Assembly: GCF_000002985.6 (NCBI RefSeq)
Contig: NC_003282.8
Span: 1,984,001-2,048,000 of the forward strand
From: Caenorhabditis elegans
Lineage: Eukaryota; Nematoda; Chromadorea; Rhabditida; Rhabditidae
Direction: 5' to 3'
Length of the DNA stretch: 64,000 nt
The first letter of the stretch is position 1. Each line of letters opens with the position of its first letter. Shown here piece by piece: positions 53,245-64,000 of the stretch. A program made the translations under genes and the position numbers. A model generated the notes under the pieces. The model saw only the letters and a program-made list of their open reading frames with translations, was not told where the DNA came from and searched no databases.

Positions 53245-56200
53245 ATGTTTTCGAGCTTCAATTTTGAAGATCCTCCACCATCTGAAGTACCGAGGAAGGT
53301 TCAGAGAAAGGACAGGAGTGTCAGGTATCTTCGGGCGTTGAGCGCCAAGAATCAGGTGAGCTTTGGAGGGGGGATTAGGTGTGAGTTTTAGTAGGATTTA
53401 GCAGAGGATATGGTGCAAAAATCTAAAAGTAAGACCTTCCTTCAAGAAGTTACTTTTTCCAGGAACGTACCGCTAATGAACATTCAAGTGTTGATGTTGC
53501 AGTCACCCAGGCTTCCTTATCGGTTCCGAGACCTGGAATCTTGCGATTAGTAAGTTTTTTTCCCAGTTTCTCATCTTTCAGAAATCATATCAAACCCCTA
53601 ACTTCCAGCCTTCCTCCGATCCCGGCGAAGAAGATCCCCAACCATCGACCTCCTCGATTCCCCACCGCCCGTCGAAATGGGCGACAGTCCGCGAGAAGAG
53701 CCCCCAGATTATTGGAGGTCACGCGAAGGAGGTCACATTTCAAGAGAGACACCATAAGCTGGACCTGAACAAGTCGAGGTCCACGAGCAAAAATCGAAGA
53801 AAAAGCGCTCAAAATGGTGGCGCAGAAGACCCAGGCCAAAAGTCGTTCAGCGACGTGGTAAAGACAGCGATGGTGAGATTCTATTCAAAGTCCTTAGACA
53901 TAGAACAGGTAGTTTCAGATGCTTCGAACCTGGATCTCAGCCATGGAGCACGACGAGCGGGAGTCGGAACCGGATCGCGACGCAACTACTACCAACGCAG
54001 AGATTACTGCGGCAGACGATCGGTCAATTCTGCCGAGTCCGCCGATATTTCAGCAGAGGCAGACGGGATTTACGCAGATAAAGGATATTTTGACGGATAA
54101 GTGTCGGTGAGTGGGAAGTTGAATGGCTCATTCCAGGGGTGGGCGGCAAACGATTATTTTCGGCAAACGGCAAATCGGCAAAACGGCAAATTGCCGGAAA
54201 AACGGCAAATGCCGAAAAATTTTGGCAAATAGTGGATTTACACATTTTTGGAAATTTCAGAATTACAATTTCAATCGGCAAAATTGTACGCATCCTATAA
54301 ATGTTCCTACACTTCCGGTGAATTGATATCCGGCAAATTAGCAAACCGGCAAATTTTACACCTCTGTTCATTAATTGACAAAAACATACAAACTTTATCT
54401 GAACCTGAACCTATTCTTTGACTGGATTTTCTACTTTGGTAAATTGATTTCGATCCAGGTAGAATTCAGCAGAAGCTGCGGACTGACTTTTAGGCCAATT
54501 TACCAGAGCTAATAGAACCAGACTTTGAAGACTGAAGACTTTGAAGGTTATAAAAAAATGTGATGACGAAAAATGCAAAAATGTATTTTTATACATATGT
54601 ACATTTTTCTCCGTAGAAACAGTGAATATAAATCAATCCATCAAACAGGAATAACCCGATAAGATTGGTCTCGATGGGAATCAATTCAACCAGAGCTAAT
54701 AGGACCAGACTTTGAAGATCCTTACGGATTCTCTGTCCATTTCCAGAAAACTCTACTACTTCTACGTAACCGAGAACTCCACCTTCTTCTACTACTGGAC
54801 AGCAATCATCTCCATCGGAATCCTCTATAACATGTTTGCCATGGTGATCTTCATTTTCGATGATGTTCATTTTGGATACTTTAACCAGTGGCTCTACGTG
54901 AATCTTTTCTTTGACTTCTGCTTCCTTCTAGATTGTCTAGTGGGGTCTCGAATGAGTAAGGCATATTGAATTTCTACCAAAATTTCTACAAAATACCAAA
55001 TTCGCTGAATTCTTTCAGCATTTGTGAGCGAGGGTAACGAAGTTAGTCAAACCGACAAGATGTTCAAGAACTACCGACAAAGCCGGCGTTGTAAGCTCGA
55101 CCTTCTGTGTTTAGCCCCCGCCGACTTTTACTTGTTCATCGATACGAAAGCTTCACTGGTCAGAGCTATTCGGTTGGTTAAAGGTACGATTTTACAGATA
55201 GACTCCAGTATATAAGCCTTGGTATTCTAGCATACCGCCTGTACGAGTTTATCATGCTCACCCAGCGGCGTACAGACTTCCCGCATTTCATGAAAATTCT
55301 GTTTCTCACCTCTTCCTGTGCCATATTGTTCCATTGGAATGCATGTGTCTACTTCCTCTTCTCCTTATATCAAGGTCTCACAGAAGATGACCCGAATGCT
55401 TTTGGATTCTCTTATTATAAAGTTTTCGATCCAAGATTCTCAATTTGTGATGTAAGTGCGTACAGAAAACCTCCTAAAAGTCCCCGAACTTTCAGGCCCT
55501 CTACGATCAAGACTGCTATTATCCAGAAGACACAGAAGTCCTGGACATTCGCGACGAGCGTCCTCACTATATGGAGGATATGTACAAGTTTTGGGACAAA
55601 AAGTTCAATATTCTCCAAATCGGAAACTTCTCTCGGGAGTACAGTATGACCATCTATTGGTCATCTTTAACAATCACAAAATGTGGACAACAGCCGTGGC
55701 CATCGAAGAGCTCGCAGAATTCGCTGGAGATCTTTGACACTTTGATCGGGGTGCTAGTGTTCGCTACGATTATTGGAGGTGAGGGAATAAACAGGTCAAG
55801 TGTCTGGCCCCACACAAGGCTATTCTTAAAGGTGGTGTAGTCGATTTTTTTTAAAATGCCTTATTAGACTCATCAAAATTGTCTGAAAACACCGAATTTC
55901 ATAATGAAACTTCTTGAAAACTTTTCGGAAAAAAGTTATGACGGCTCAAAAAATGGCCTCAAATTTGTTAAAATCGGAAATTTGACCTTGTCAAGCGGCT
56001 GGAAACATTTTTTATGAAATCACCACCAAATTTTGGGTATAATAATTGATTATCTTACGTTTTATACTTGATTAAGGTATTTAAAATTCGATGGACGGCG
56101 AGATGTTTAATTTTTTTAAACCAAAATTCGCCATCCATCGATTTTTAAATACCTTAATCAAGTATAAAACGCAAGACAATTAATTAAAATACTCAAAATT

Positions 56201-59191
56201 TGACGGTGATTTAAAAAAAATTAGTTTCCAGCCGCTTGACAAGGTCAAATTTCCGATTTTAACAAATTTCAGGCCATTTTTTGAGCCGTCATAACTTTTT
56301 TCCGAAAAGTTTTCAAGAAGTTTCATTATGAAATTCGGTGATTTCCGACAATTTTGAGTCTAATAAGGCAACTTTTAAGGTTTGGGAAAGTAAACGTTCT
56401 ATAAGTGAGAATGAAGAAATGAATGTCCCATTTCGGTTTGATCTTCGAGAAATGCGGGAGAAAAGGCGCAGACTTTTCAACTGATTCCGCATGGTTAAGA
56501 CTGTGCTGACACCACATTTCTCTGGGAAAAAATCCCGCATTTTTTGTAGATCAAACCACAATGGGACAACCTGACACCACGTGACGTAGTACAATAACAA
56601 AATATGCATAAAATAAAATAATAAAATATAAAATATAAATAAGAAAATGAAACCTTACTTACCCAAGTTGTGACATTGGCAGTAAGGCCAAATTATGGAC
56701 TTTAGCTAAAAATAGGTCATTTTCTCTAAAACTTACCGCCGTCATAACTTTTTTATTACGAAATTAGGTGGTTTTGAGCAATTTTGGGTATAAAAAAGCA
56801 CATAATAGCATTTTAGGTAGGAATTCGATATCGTCAGTTAACGATTCTGCCCTTTCATTAATGAATATTTAAGCTTCTCGAAATTTGAGCAGAAAAAGAA
56901 CTCGGCCACCAATTTTCTTCCTTATCTCAAATAATTGCAGGCGTGGGCAGTGTCGTTACCCAAATGAGTCAAAACGTGAATGATTTCCGCGAGATGATGG
57001 ATGGAATCAAGTTCTACATGAAATACAGGTCCCCATTTGTTCCTTTTTTTGGCTTATTGTTGTTGTTGTTGCATTTTCTATATATTTTATTACCCTATTC
57101 ATAAAAAGCCGCAGTAAAAATTGCATTTTCATTCCAGAGGCGTGCAATCAGCTATTCAGGACCGCGTGCTCAATTGCTTTCTATATCTGAATAGCCATAA
57201 TCAGTTGTATGACGAGGAAGTGAGTATTTGCCGTGTGAATATACGTATTTTTGGGTTGAAGCTTTGTAACTGCTCTACTATTTATAATTTCAAGTCTAAG
57301 AGTTACCTGGAAAGGACTTCGAGAAATATTAGCTTTTTCTAGTTTAGCAGCTATACACAATTAAAATTCATTGTAAAAATGTTTGATAACGTTTTGAGAA
57401 AGCATATCTTTGAACATCAGAATAATAGACCCTAATATCAAAACTTCCAGGAAATCCTCTCCCTTCTGCCTCCATTCTTCCAAGCGAGAATCGCAGCCAA
57501 CCTCCACCAGGACACCCTATCCAAAGTGTCCCTGTTCTACAAATGTGACCAGCGTCTGCTACAGGAAGTTGTGATGCTTGTAAAACAACAGGTCTACTCA
57601 CCAAATGACTATCTATGCCGGAAAAACGAGAAAGCCAAGGAGATGTTCATCGTGAAAAAGGGCCTGCTGGCTGTAATCGATGACGATACCGGAGTCGAAC
57701 TTGACAGTCTCAAGGAGGGCCACACATTCGGAGAACTCTCAATTGTACAGGTTAAGGGGAACATCCTGGGCGATCGGAGGAGTGTCTCGCTGCGAAGTGT
57801 GGGATACTCGGATGTTTACGTGCTTCACCAGGATGATGTGACACGGTTGTTGCAGGAGTATCCAGAGGAGAGAGTTAGACTAATGGAGAATGGTAGGTTT
57901 CATATACGTTATAGTAAAGAAAGTAAGAATGTGTGGTTCAGCTCGCCGAATGCTTCACTCAAGAGGTTTGCTCGAGACAAATGAGCTTGGAGAGATGTGT
58001 GAAACAGACGATGGACTGGATGATGAAGCAATGGTAAGATTCCGGGGCTCGAGCATCATGCTCCTAGTCTCACAGCCACGGAAAAAGTTGATGACAGTCT
58101 CTAATCATAGTTAGACTGTCAAAAACTGGATTCTGATTAACGTTGGATGATTTTTAAAAGCAATTCTAGGGCATATCGTAACATTTTAGAATTTAGAATA
58201 GTCCCAGTCGTCCCGAATTTGCCAATAATTTTAAATTCAACTGTAATCTGATCTGACGATCCTTTGCCGGAAACTGATGTCCCAAAATTGAATCTTGGTA
58301 ATATTATACTACATATTAGACTACATAGAGCAATAATCACGGACTGTGGCTACGGCCCATAATAGTCCATAACCATAACGACTAGATCCATAGTCACGGT
58401 CTGTAGTCCGTAGTCCACGATCCATAAGTGCTTTTGTTTCGGCAACCGGCAATTGCCGAAGTTGCCGTACCCGAAAAATTGTTGAAATTAAATTTTTAAG
58501 CGTTTTGGAAAAAAGTATGGTCGTTTTTTTTTGTTTACAGTGAAATTATAGCATTTTTCAGGCTCTCTGAATGCTTTTTCTGAGCTTCAAAATGCTTGAC
58601 ATTGATATCGGCAATTGCCGAAGTTGCCGAACCCGAAAAACTTAGGCAACCGGCAATTTTTGGTTGCCGGTTGCCGCACAGTCCTGGTCCATACCTAAAA
58701 TGGTCCAAGGTCCAAAGCCATGGTCCATAGGTCCACTGGTGCATGAGTCCATGGCCCATAATATTTCATAAACAGACCGGTCCAAAGTCCAAGGTCCACA
58801 GTCAATAGGTCGCTCTCTGAGAAGCTGAAGTACCTGACGTTTACAGAAACATAGGGAGTTCAATCTATACAGTACTATATAATCAAGACGCGCCCCTGAT
58901 TTTTAAATTTTCTTCCAGCTCGAGTTCCTATCCGTCGATGAGCAGCTCAATCGCCTGGAGAACATCATCGACTCTATTGATACCGACCTGGCTAATATGA
59001 TAACCTCTTTCTCGGTAGGCTCATCCTCTTTCTTCCTGCCAAAACTCGAAACTTTTCAGTACAACTCGGTTGCGTACAAGAAGCGTGTCACCGCGTTGGA
59101 AAACATCTTCAACTCGAACAAGAAGCGAATTCGCGGCGATTTGTACAATGGAATTTTGAAGACGGATTACGATGACAGAATGATGTTTTGA
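53245..59191 (+). CDS. cng-2: Cyclic-nucleotide-gated cation channel subunit, 819 aa, fourteen exons
   Basis: Exons: 53245-53355, 53463-53549, 53609-53872, 53919-54106, 54747-54955, 55019-55183, 55231-55451, 55496-55778, 56941-57028, 57138-57219, 57451-57892, 57942-58033, 58919-59014, 59060-59191; all phases agree (2460 nt). The N-terminal ~200 residues are hydrophilic. S1 is YYWTAIISIGILYNMFAMV (~230), S2 YVNLFFDFCFLLDCL, S3 LDLLCLAPADFYLF, a weakly charged S4 RAIRLVKAYRLYEF (~335), S5 LTSSCAILFHWNACVYFLF and S6 FDTLIGVLVFATIIGGVGSVV. The pore reads YWSSLTITKCGQQPWP (filter ~476-480), without the usual IGE. The cyclic-nucleotide-binding domain has FGELSI (659-664) and GDRRSVSL (673-680), keeping the phosphate-binding Arg, with Ser for the usual Thr. 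The family conducts cations in sensory neurons as heterotetramers. The symbol is from memory of the gene order beside cpsf-1; the channel assignment itself is firm. Exon 3 could end at 53857 instead. Confidence 0.9.
54107..54746 (+). other. Channel-gene intron 4 with CGGCAAA repeats and a local duplication
   Basis: 54150-54350 is a degenerate CGGCAAAT/CCGGCAAATTG array. AGAGCTAATAGAACCAGACTTTGAAG at about 54504 is repeated at about 54691 (one base changed), a local direct duplication. Confidence 0.7.
55825..56380. repeat. Complete foldback of the CTTAAAGGTGGTGTAG family (channel intron 8)
   Basis: Arms of about 250 bp mirror around GATGGACGGCGAGATG...TCGCCATCCATCG. Related to 5593-5825 and 40347-40940. 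Confidence 0.9.
56385..56610. repeat. Repeat-like block with GGTTTGATCT...GATCAAACC inverted halves
   Basis: CCCATTTCGGTTTGATCTTCG is mirrored by TGTAGATCAAACCACAATGGG, next to TGACACCACGTGA. Appears to be a dispersed repeat inside the same intron. No coding. Confidence 0.6.
58340..58810. repeat. GGTCCA/TAGTCC degenerate minisatellite and CCGGCAATTGCCG blocks (channel intron 12)
   Basis: Many GTCCATAG/GGTCCAAGG units at 58350-58425 and 58680-58805 surround two CGGCAATTGCCGAAGTTGCCG blocks (58450, 58611). Together they make most of the 885-bp intron. Confidence 0.7.
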
Positions 59192-59675
59192 TGGAGAACC
59201 CCTGCTTGCATACACACACACATACATATATGTCACTTTTCTCTTTTTGACGGAGACAGGGAGACACATGTCGCCCGGATTTTTCTGTGATATTCTTTTT
59301 GTCTATTTTGTGTACAAATGAACAAGAGCTTGTTTTAGAAGGGAAGAAGTTGGTCAGTAAAAGAAAACCAAAAACCTTTGCACATTACGCTTCACCGGCC
59401 ATTTCCCCCAGATTTCCTGAGTATGTTGGGGGATTTCAGGGGTTGCAAGTTGTTTTTTTGAGCTAAGGATTTGAGGATAACCCTTTAAAAATATAGTACT
59501 TGAACTTTAGTTCAAATTGTTCTAAGTTCTAAGTTTAGAGATTTTGAAGTTTGTACCACCGATCTTGTGCTGAATATATTAAAAACTTCTGAAGATAAAT
59601 CATGTCAGTGCACCATGACTAGTATCTGACTGTGTATATCTGAGTGCTCTTTTCACCGGTTTGGACACTTTTGAC

Positions 59676-59681
59676 AATAAA
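59676..59681 (+). terminator. Candidate poly(A) signal of the channel gene
   Basis: AATAAA about 485 nt past the stop codon; the stretch in between has a CA microsatellite (ACACACACACATACATATAT at 59212-59231) and no ORF. Confidence 0.45.
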
Positions 59682-59871
59682 ATCAGCACTTTATGAATTA
59701 TTTTCAAGACCGAGAACACCGTGATAGGTCGGAGACCCTAACCTTAGGCTTCGGACTTTTTTCGGCCGTTATTACGGGATTTTGGGCCAGCTTCGGAAAG
59801 TCTAATTTTTCCTGATTTTTTTGTCGGTTTTTCTGGATTATAAGGATTTTCTCTTTTTCTCTCTGTTTTCT

Positions 59872-60053
59872 CCCCCCCCCCCCCTCAGCCTCGCCTGAGC
59901 CTGCCTAATATACGACTCTCCGTAAAAATTCGCGTTGATCGGCCAACTGGAACCCTCTCAAAAATCAAAAAAAAAAAACCGGAAAATCCTAAGCCTAAAG
60001 CTAAGTATAAGCCTAAGCCTGAGCCTAAGCCTAAGCTTAAACCTAAACCTAAG
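59872..60053. repeat. C13 tract and degenerate interstitial telomere-like array (CCTAAG)
   Basis: C13 at 59872-59884, then CCTAAGCCTAAAGCTAAG... from 59988 to 60053 with about ten GCCTAA-type hexamers, several mutated. Confidence 0.8.
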
Positions 60054-60202
60054 ACTCCAGGTTCTCTATAAGGCAATTATTACAAAGACTCTCTAAACAT
60101 GGTGCATCAAAAATTGGCAAATCTTGAATATCTCCGTGGGCATCAAAGCTATCAAAATTTTGTAAACTGGCAAAATCTTTGAAAAAAAAACCACAAATTT
60201 TG

Positions 60203-60340
60203 CACTATATTATTACTATATACTATACTATATACTATACTACATAATATACTATACTATACTATACACTATATCACTATACTATATTATACACTATATT
60301 ATATTACACACTACATTACACTATATTACTATATTAATTG
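60203..60340. repeat. ACTAT simple-sequence array
   Basis: TATACTATACTATATACTATAC-type pentamer/heptamer repeats with interruptions. Confidence 0.85.
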
Positions 60341-60514
60341 GCAATTTTCGATAGCTCCTATGCTCGCAGAGATATACCCTCAAAAAGGCACTATCTTCCA
60401 AACTTGGTACATAACAGACAGTGAAGACCGCAGTATTTAAAACATGGTGCATCGATAATAAACTACTGAACATATCTCTATAAACTCGATGGACCATGAC
60501 AGAGTTTGGATAGA

Positions 60515-60754
60515 CTATAAGGATTTATCCTCTGGTGTCAATTCTGGGGTCAGTGTTCCAAATAGGGCTTCACCTCTTCGGAGGTCATTTCGTTGCATTT
60601 GTAACTCTTCGAGTCTTCGAGAATTCTGATGACCACCACAAACGTCTTTGCTCTTTCTCCGTTTTGGAGGGATGTCTTCCAATAATTCTAAAGCACCAGA
60701 ATATTGAATGTGCTCTTTCCATCCGGCGCCCCGCAGGAGCACCACCACCACCAC
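60515..60754 (-). other. Candidate exon or gene remnant with a charged 79-codon frame
   Basis: The minus strand reads KEHIQYSGALELLEDIPP, KRRKSKDVCGG, RRLEELQMQRNDLRRGEAL and ends TPELTPEDKSL with a TAG. The composition is protein-like, unlike the surrounding AT-rich DNA. No clear acceptor, start context or partner exon was found, and a plus-strand AATAAA at 60755 makes the strand ambiguous. Could be the last exon of a gene starting to the right, or a pseudogene piece. Confidence 0.3.
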
Positions 60755-61059
60755 AATAAAACTCTTTTTTTCATGAATAAGATATTGATGGTTTCCCTCC
60801 TATAGCTGAAGAAGGGAGTCAATACTTTGGTAGGTTTTTGGAAAAGAATCTTCGAAATATTCAAAAAATTTGTCTATAAATTTTTCATATATTTTTTTTA
60901 GCTAATCAATCCCCTTCTCATTCAAGCTGCTGATAATCTGATATAATCCTCTCCTCTTGCGTAATTTCATCCTATTTCCGTCATATCATCTTGGCTCATT
61001 CACTGTGTTTTAGCCAATTCATAATAAGTTTTTGTGATTGGGTTTTTCTATAGTTTCGT

Positions 61060-62120
61060 TACACATGCGTCGCGGTCGCGTAGCGGCTCAATGCACACGG
61101 GGTTCTGGCCTTTCTCATTGCATTTTCGAAATTTAAATAATTAAAAAAAAACAAAATTTAGTTTTACAACTAAAACGAGCCGCGACGCGACGCGCGACGC
61201 GCCGTAAATCTACACAAAATTTTTCCGACCCAAAATGGCCTAGTTTGGCAAACTCTGTCATTTCAATTTATGAGGGAAGCCAGAATTCCGTGTGTGCACT
61301 AATAAAAAAATTGGCAAAACTAGGGCACGTTAGACTTCATAGCCAAGTGAATTGTGTCGAATTTTTGAAAATTTGGCCTGGTTTCAAGATCAAACTCATT
61401 TTGTAAACGCTTTTGCTATATTTTTTTGAATGTCGCGTAGCGGTTTTTTTATTTGTTGGGAACATATCAATATGGGTGTTAAATCAAACCTGATAAACTC
61501 AAAATTTTCTAAAAATGTTAAATGTTCATTCTACAAGCCCTTTCCTATGAGTGTTCATCAGAACGCGCTGCGGTCGCGTAACGGTTTTAGCCAAAATTTG
61601 AAAATTATCAAAAATATAGCAATATGGGTGTCAAATCAAAGCTGATAATCTCAGAAACTTGAAAATCGTATCAATTTCGAACTAAAAGTTGTTTCCTTTA
61701 CAGTTTTCCGTTCATACGTATAATGCGTCGCGGTCGCGTAGCGGTTCTAGCCAAAATTTCAAAATGAACAAAAAAATATAGCAGTATGGGTGTCAAACCA
61801 AGGCAAAAAATCTGAGAAAATCAAAAGTTGTTTACTTATTTTAAAATCAAAACCTAATGCAGAACCTTTCTCGCTTTGTTTAAGTTTTCGGTGCGTCGCG
61901 GTCGCGTAGCGGTTCTAGAGGTCAAAGGTATCCGAAATATATCAAGATGGGTTTCAAATCAAAGCTAATAATCTCATAATCAGAACTTTGTAAATCGTAT
62001 TGATTTCAAACCAAATTTTGTTTCCTCTATAATTATTTGTTTTTGCGTAAAATGCGTCGCCGCCGCAAAGCGGTTCTGTCCAAAATTTCAAAATTATCAG
62101 AAATTTAGCAACATGGGTGT
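61060..62120. repeat. Degenerate ~160-bp satellite with GTCGCGGTCGCGTAGCGG boxes
   Basis: CG-rich boxes at about 61067, 61432, 61569, 61726, 61893 and 62054 are each followed by CCAAAATTTGAAAATTATC and ATATGGGTGTCAAATCAAAG. 61170-61205 has a related GCCGCGACGCGACGCGCGACG block. CpG-dense boxes stand out in a very AT-rich background. Confidence 0.85.
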
Positions 62121-62187
62121 CAATGCAATGCCGAAAACCTTGCAAATCTGAAATTTTCAGTCAAAAAAACCGAATTCTCCACGCAAT

Positions 62188-62978
62188 CACTGCAACTTTT
62201 TCCTCACGAGGGACGAGGAAAAGTGGTTTCTAGGCCATGGCCGAGGGGCCGACAAGTTTCATCGGCCATTTATCTTGCTTTGTTTTCCGCCTGTTTTCTT
62301 TCGTTTTTCACCGATTTTTTTCGTTTATTCTTAATAAAACTGATAAATAAATATTTTTTGCAGATGCTAAAACAATTTCCAAGTAAAAAAATTATGCATT
62401 CAGTGGGCAAGCAGCGGTGAAAGTGGGCATTGTAATATGATGGATTACGGGAATAAAAAACCTAAACTTTTTCTGAAACATGATACATATGCTGCTTAGA
62501 TGCTGAAACTACCTGATTTTCATAACGAGACCGCTGAAAAAATTTTGAGGTTTAAAAAATTCAACTTTTTTGGTGAAAAGGTCGAGATTTTCGCACAAAA
62601 AGTTTAATTTTGAAAATCGCAAAACTTTTTCAGCGGTCTCGTTATGAAAATCAGGTAATTTCAGCACTTAAGCATCATATGTATCATGTTTCAGAAAAAG
62701 TTTAGGTTTTGTATTCCCGTAATCCATCATATTGCATTGACCACTTTCACCGCTGCTTGCCCACTGAATACATATTTTTTTACTTGGAAATCGTTTTGGC
62801 ATCTGCAAAAAATATTTATTTATCAGTTTTAATAAGAAAAAACGGGAAAAGGCTGTGAAAAACGAAAGAAAACAGGCGGAAAACAAAGCAAGATAAATGG
62901 CCGCTGAAACTTGTCGGCCCCTCGGCCATGGCCTAGAAACCACTTTTCCTCGTCCCTCGTGAGGAAAAAGTTGCAGTG
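62188..62978. mobile_element. Foldback element copy 4, GCAAT target duplication
   Basis: 791 bp with the same ends and arms as copies 1-3. GCAAT flanks both sides (62183-62187 and 62979-62983), the clearest target duplication of the four, suggesting a 5-bp TSD for the family. Confidence 0.9.
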
Positions 62979-62983
62979 GCAAT

Positions 62984-64000
62984 TTCCATCTGGTCCCCCT
63001 TTTCTTCATTTCCCCTACACATTCAACAAAAACATCCGTTCCCCCCATGCTTCTTCCAAGGTGTTTTTCAGTCCATTTTCAGCCATGCAAACACAAAAGA
63101 CAACAGATTTCCACCCAGAATGCTCTGCCCCACCACTTTCATTATTTCTTTTTTCTTGAATTGCGCCCCCCCCCGTGTACCACTACTACTTGAGCTGAAA
63201 GACATTTCAATATTATTTTCCCTTCTATTTGTTCTCTCATGTCTCTATCTGCATTGGTAAACATACATTTTACAAGCCCAGTTGAACAAAAAAAAACGTC
63301 ATATTTGATTTCCAAGGACATTCTGTGAAATTTGAAATTTGAACGTATTTGGTTCCGTTTTTTATTGAAAAATTTTCAAATTTTTTTTTTTGCACAATTT
63401 TTTTCCTATTTTTTTGAAAGTTGTACAGTTTTTGTCGGATTTTTTTTAGAATTTCTAAAATATTTCAATGATTTTTTAACGTTTTAGAAGATTGTTTCCC
63501 CCCTTGCAGCTATTTTTCGAAATTTTTTTTTGTTTGAACTTTCAGATTTCATAATAATTTTAGGATATCAAAAAAATTCACCAAAAAAAATTTCGTTTTA
63601 ATTTTCTCTTCATTGTTTCCAAATTTCTGATAAATTTCTGCATTTTTCGTCTAAATTTGGCTAAAAATTTTCTGGTTTTCCGAATTCAAAATTTCTCGTT
63701 TTTCGTTTAAAAAAAGTCGATGCACCATGTTTTTGACACGTTGATTCTGAGTGCTCCGAGCTTCCTAGAAAGTTCAAAATTTCGGAAAAAATTCAGAGAA
63801 AAACTCAAATTTTTCCTCATAATTTTCATATGTATCAAATTTTTTTCTGCGCCTATACGGGTAAATTTTTAGTAAACTGGGCGTTACCAACCAATCAGAA
63901 AAAAAAAACTTGAAAAAAATCTGCTTAGAATTTGAAAAAAAATGAGAATTAAAAAAAAACCTTAAAAGTGAAGTAGCGCTAGTGGGGAACGTGTTAAAAA
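62984..64000. other. Right-edge region without a supported gene
   Basis: 63000-63260 is pyrimidine-rich with C9 at 63166-63174 and could be UTR or promoter sequence of a gene beyond the window. 63290-64000 is AT-rich and low-complexity. Nothing else supported. Confidence 0.5.

Noticed and set aside
54123..54326. Open frame in the CGGCAAA array
   Set aside because: Simple-sequence frame inside a channel-gene intron.
61430..61645. Open frame spanning satellite units
   Set aside because: Follows the repeat period, and other units break it.
1..64000. tRNA, rRNA and snoRNA genes
   Set aside because: I looked for cloverleaf A/B-box pairs, rRNA cores and C/D or H/ACA boxes by eye and found none convincing; a covariance-model scan would be decisive.

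Overview
The window is nuclear DNA of a Caenorhabditis nematode, very probably C. elegans chromosome IV (the xpc-1/cpsf-1 neighbourhood). I infer this from five things: short exons with TTTTCAG-type acceptors, SL-type trans-splice acceptors directly 5' of two start codons, extremely AT-rich introns full of palindromes, degenerate TTAGGC telomere-like arrays, and a reconstructed CPSF160 of 1454 residues, which agrees with my recollection of worm CPSF-1. I ran no database search. Exon models were built by hand from splice signals and codon phase.

Layout. 1-~890 is the 5' part of a minus-strand non-LTR retrotransposon (APE-type endonuclease). 2268-8226 (+) is the 3' portion of an uncharacterised Pro/Gln-rich gene; its 5' exons lie outside the window. 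9091-23892 (+) is xpc-1, ten exons and 1119 aa, the XPC/Rad4 damage sensor. 25154-48992 (-) is cpsf-1, sixteen exons, the large subunit of the pre-mRNA cleavage and polyadenylation factor. It converges tail to tail with xpc-1, and the two 3' ends probably lie within about 50 bp of each other. 51277-51823 (-) is a two-exon gene for a 65-aa charged protein. 53245-59191 (+) is a fourteen-exon, 819-aa cyclic-nucleotide-gated channel subunit with an atypical selectivity filter. 59192-64000 has no well-supported gene and holds satellites, telomere-like repeats and a fourth copy of a palindromic element.

The genes are not obviously co-functional; they are housekeeping repair, mRNA 3'-end formation and sensory channel genes. 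The unusual part is the intronic repeat load: four copies of a ~0.7-0.8 kb foldback element (one with another foldback nested inside it), at least eight other palindromes with 150-650 bp arms, intron-to-intron duplications between and within xpc-1 and cpsf-1, two small duplicated exon fragments carrying splice signals, whole exons sitting in the loops of inverted repeats, and several G/C homopolymer tracts of 12-18 nt. Most of these repeats are probably known C. elegans families. Their placement around and inside exons is the main thing worth following up. I found no clear case of a wholly new system.
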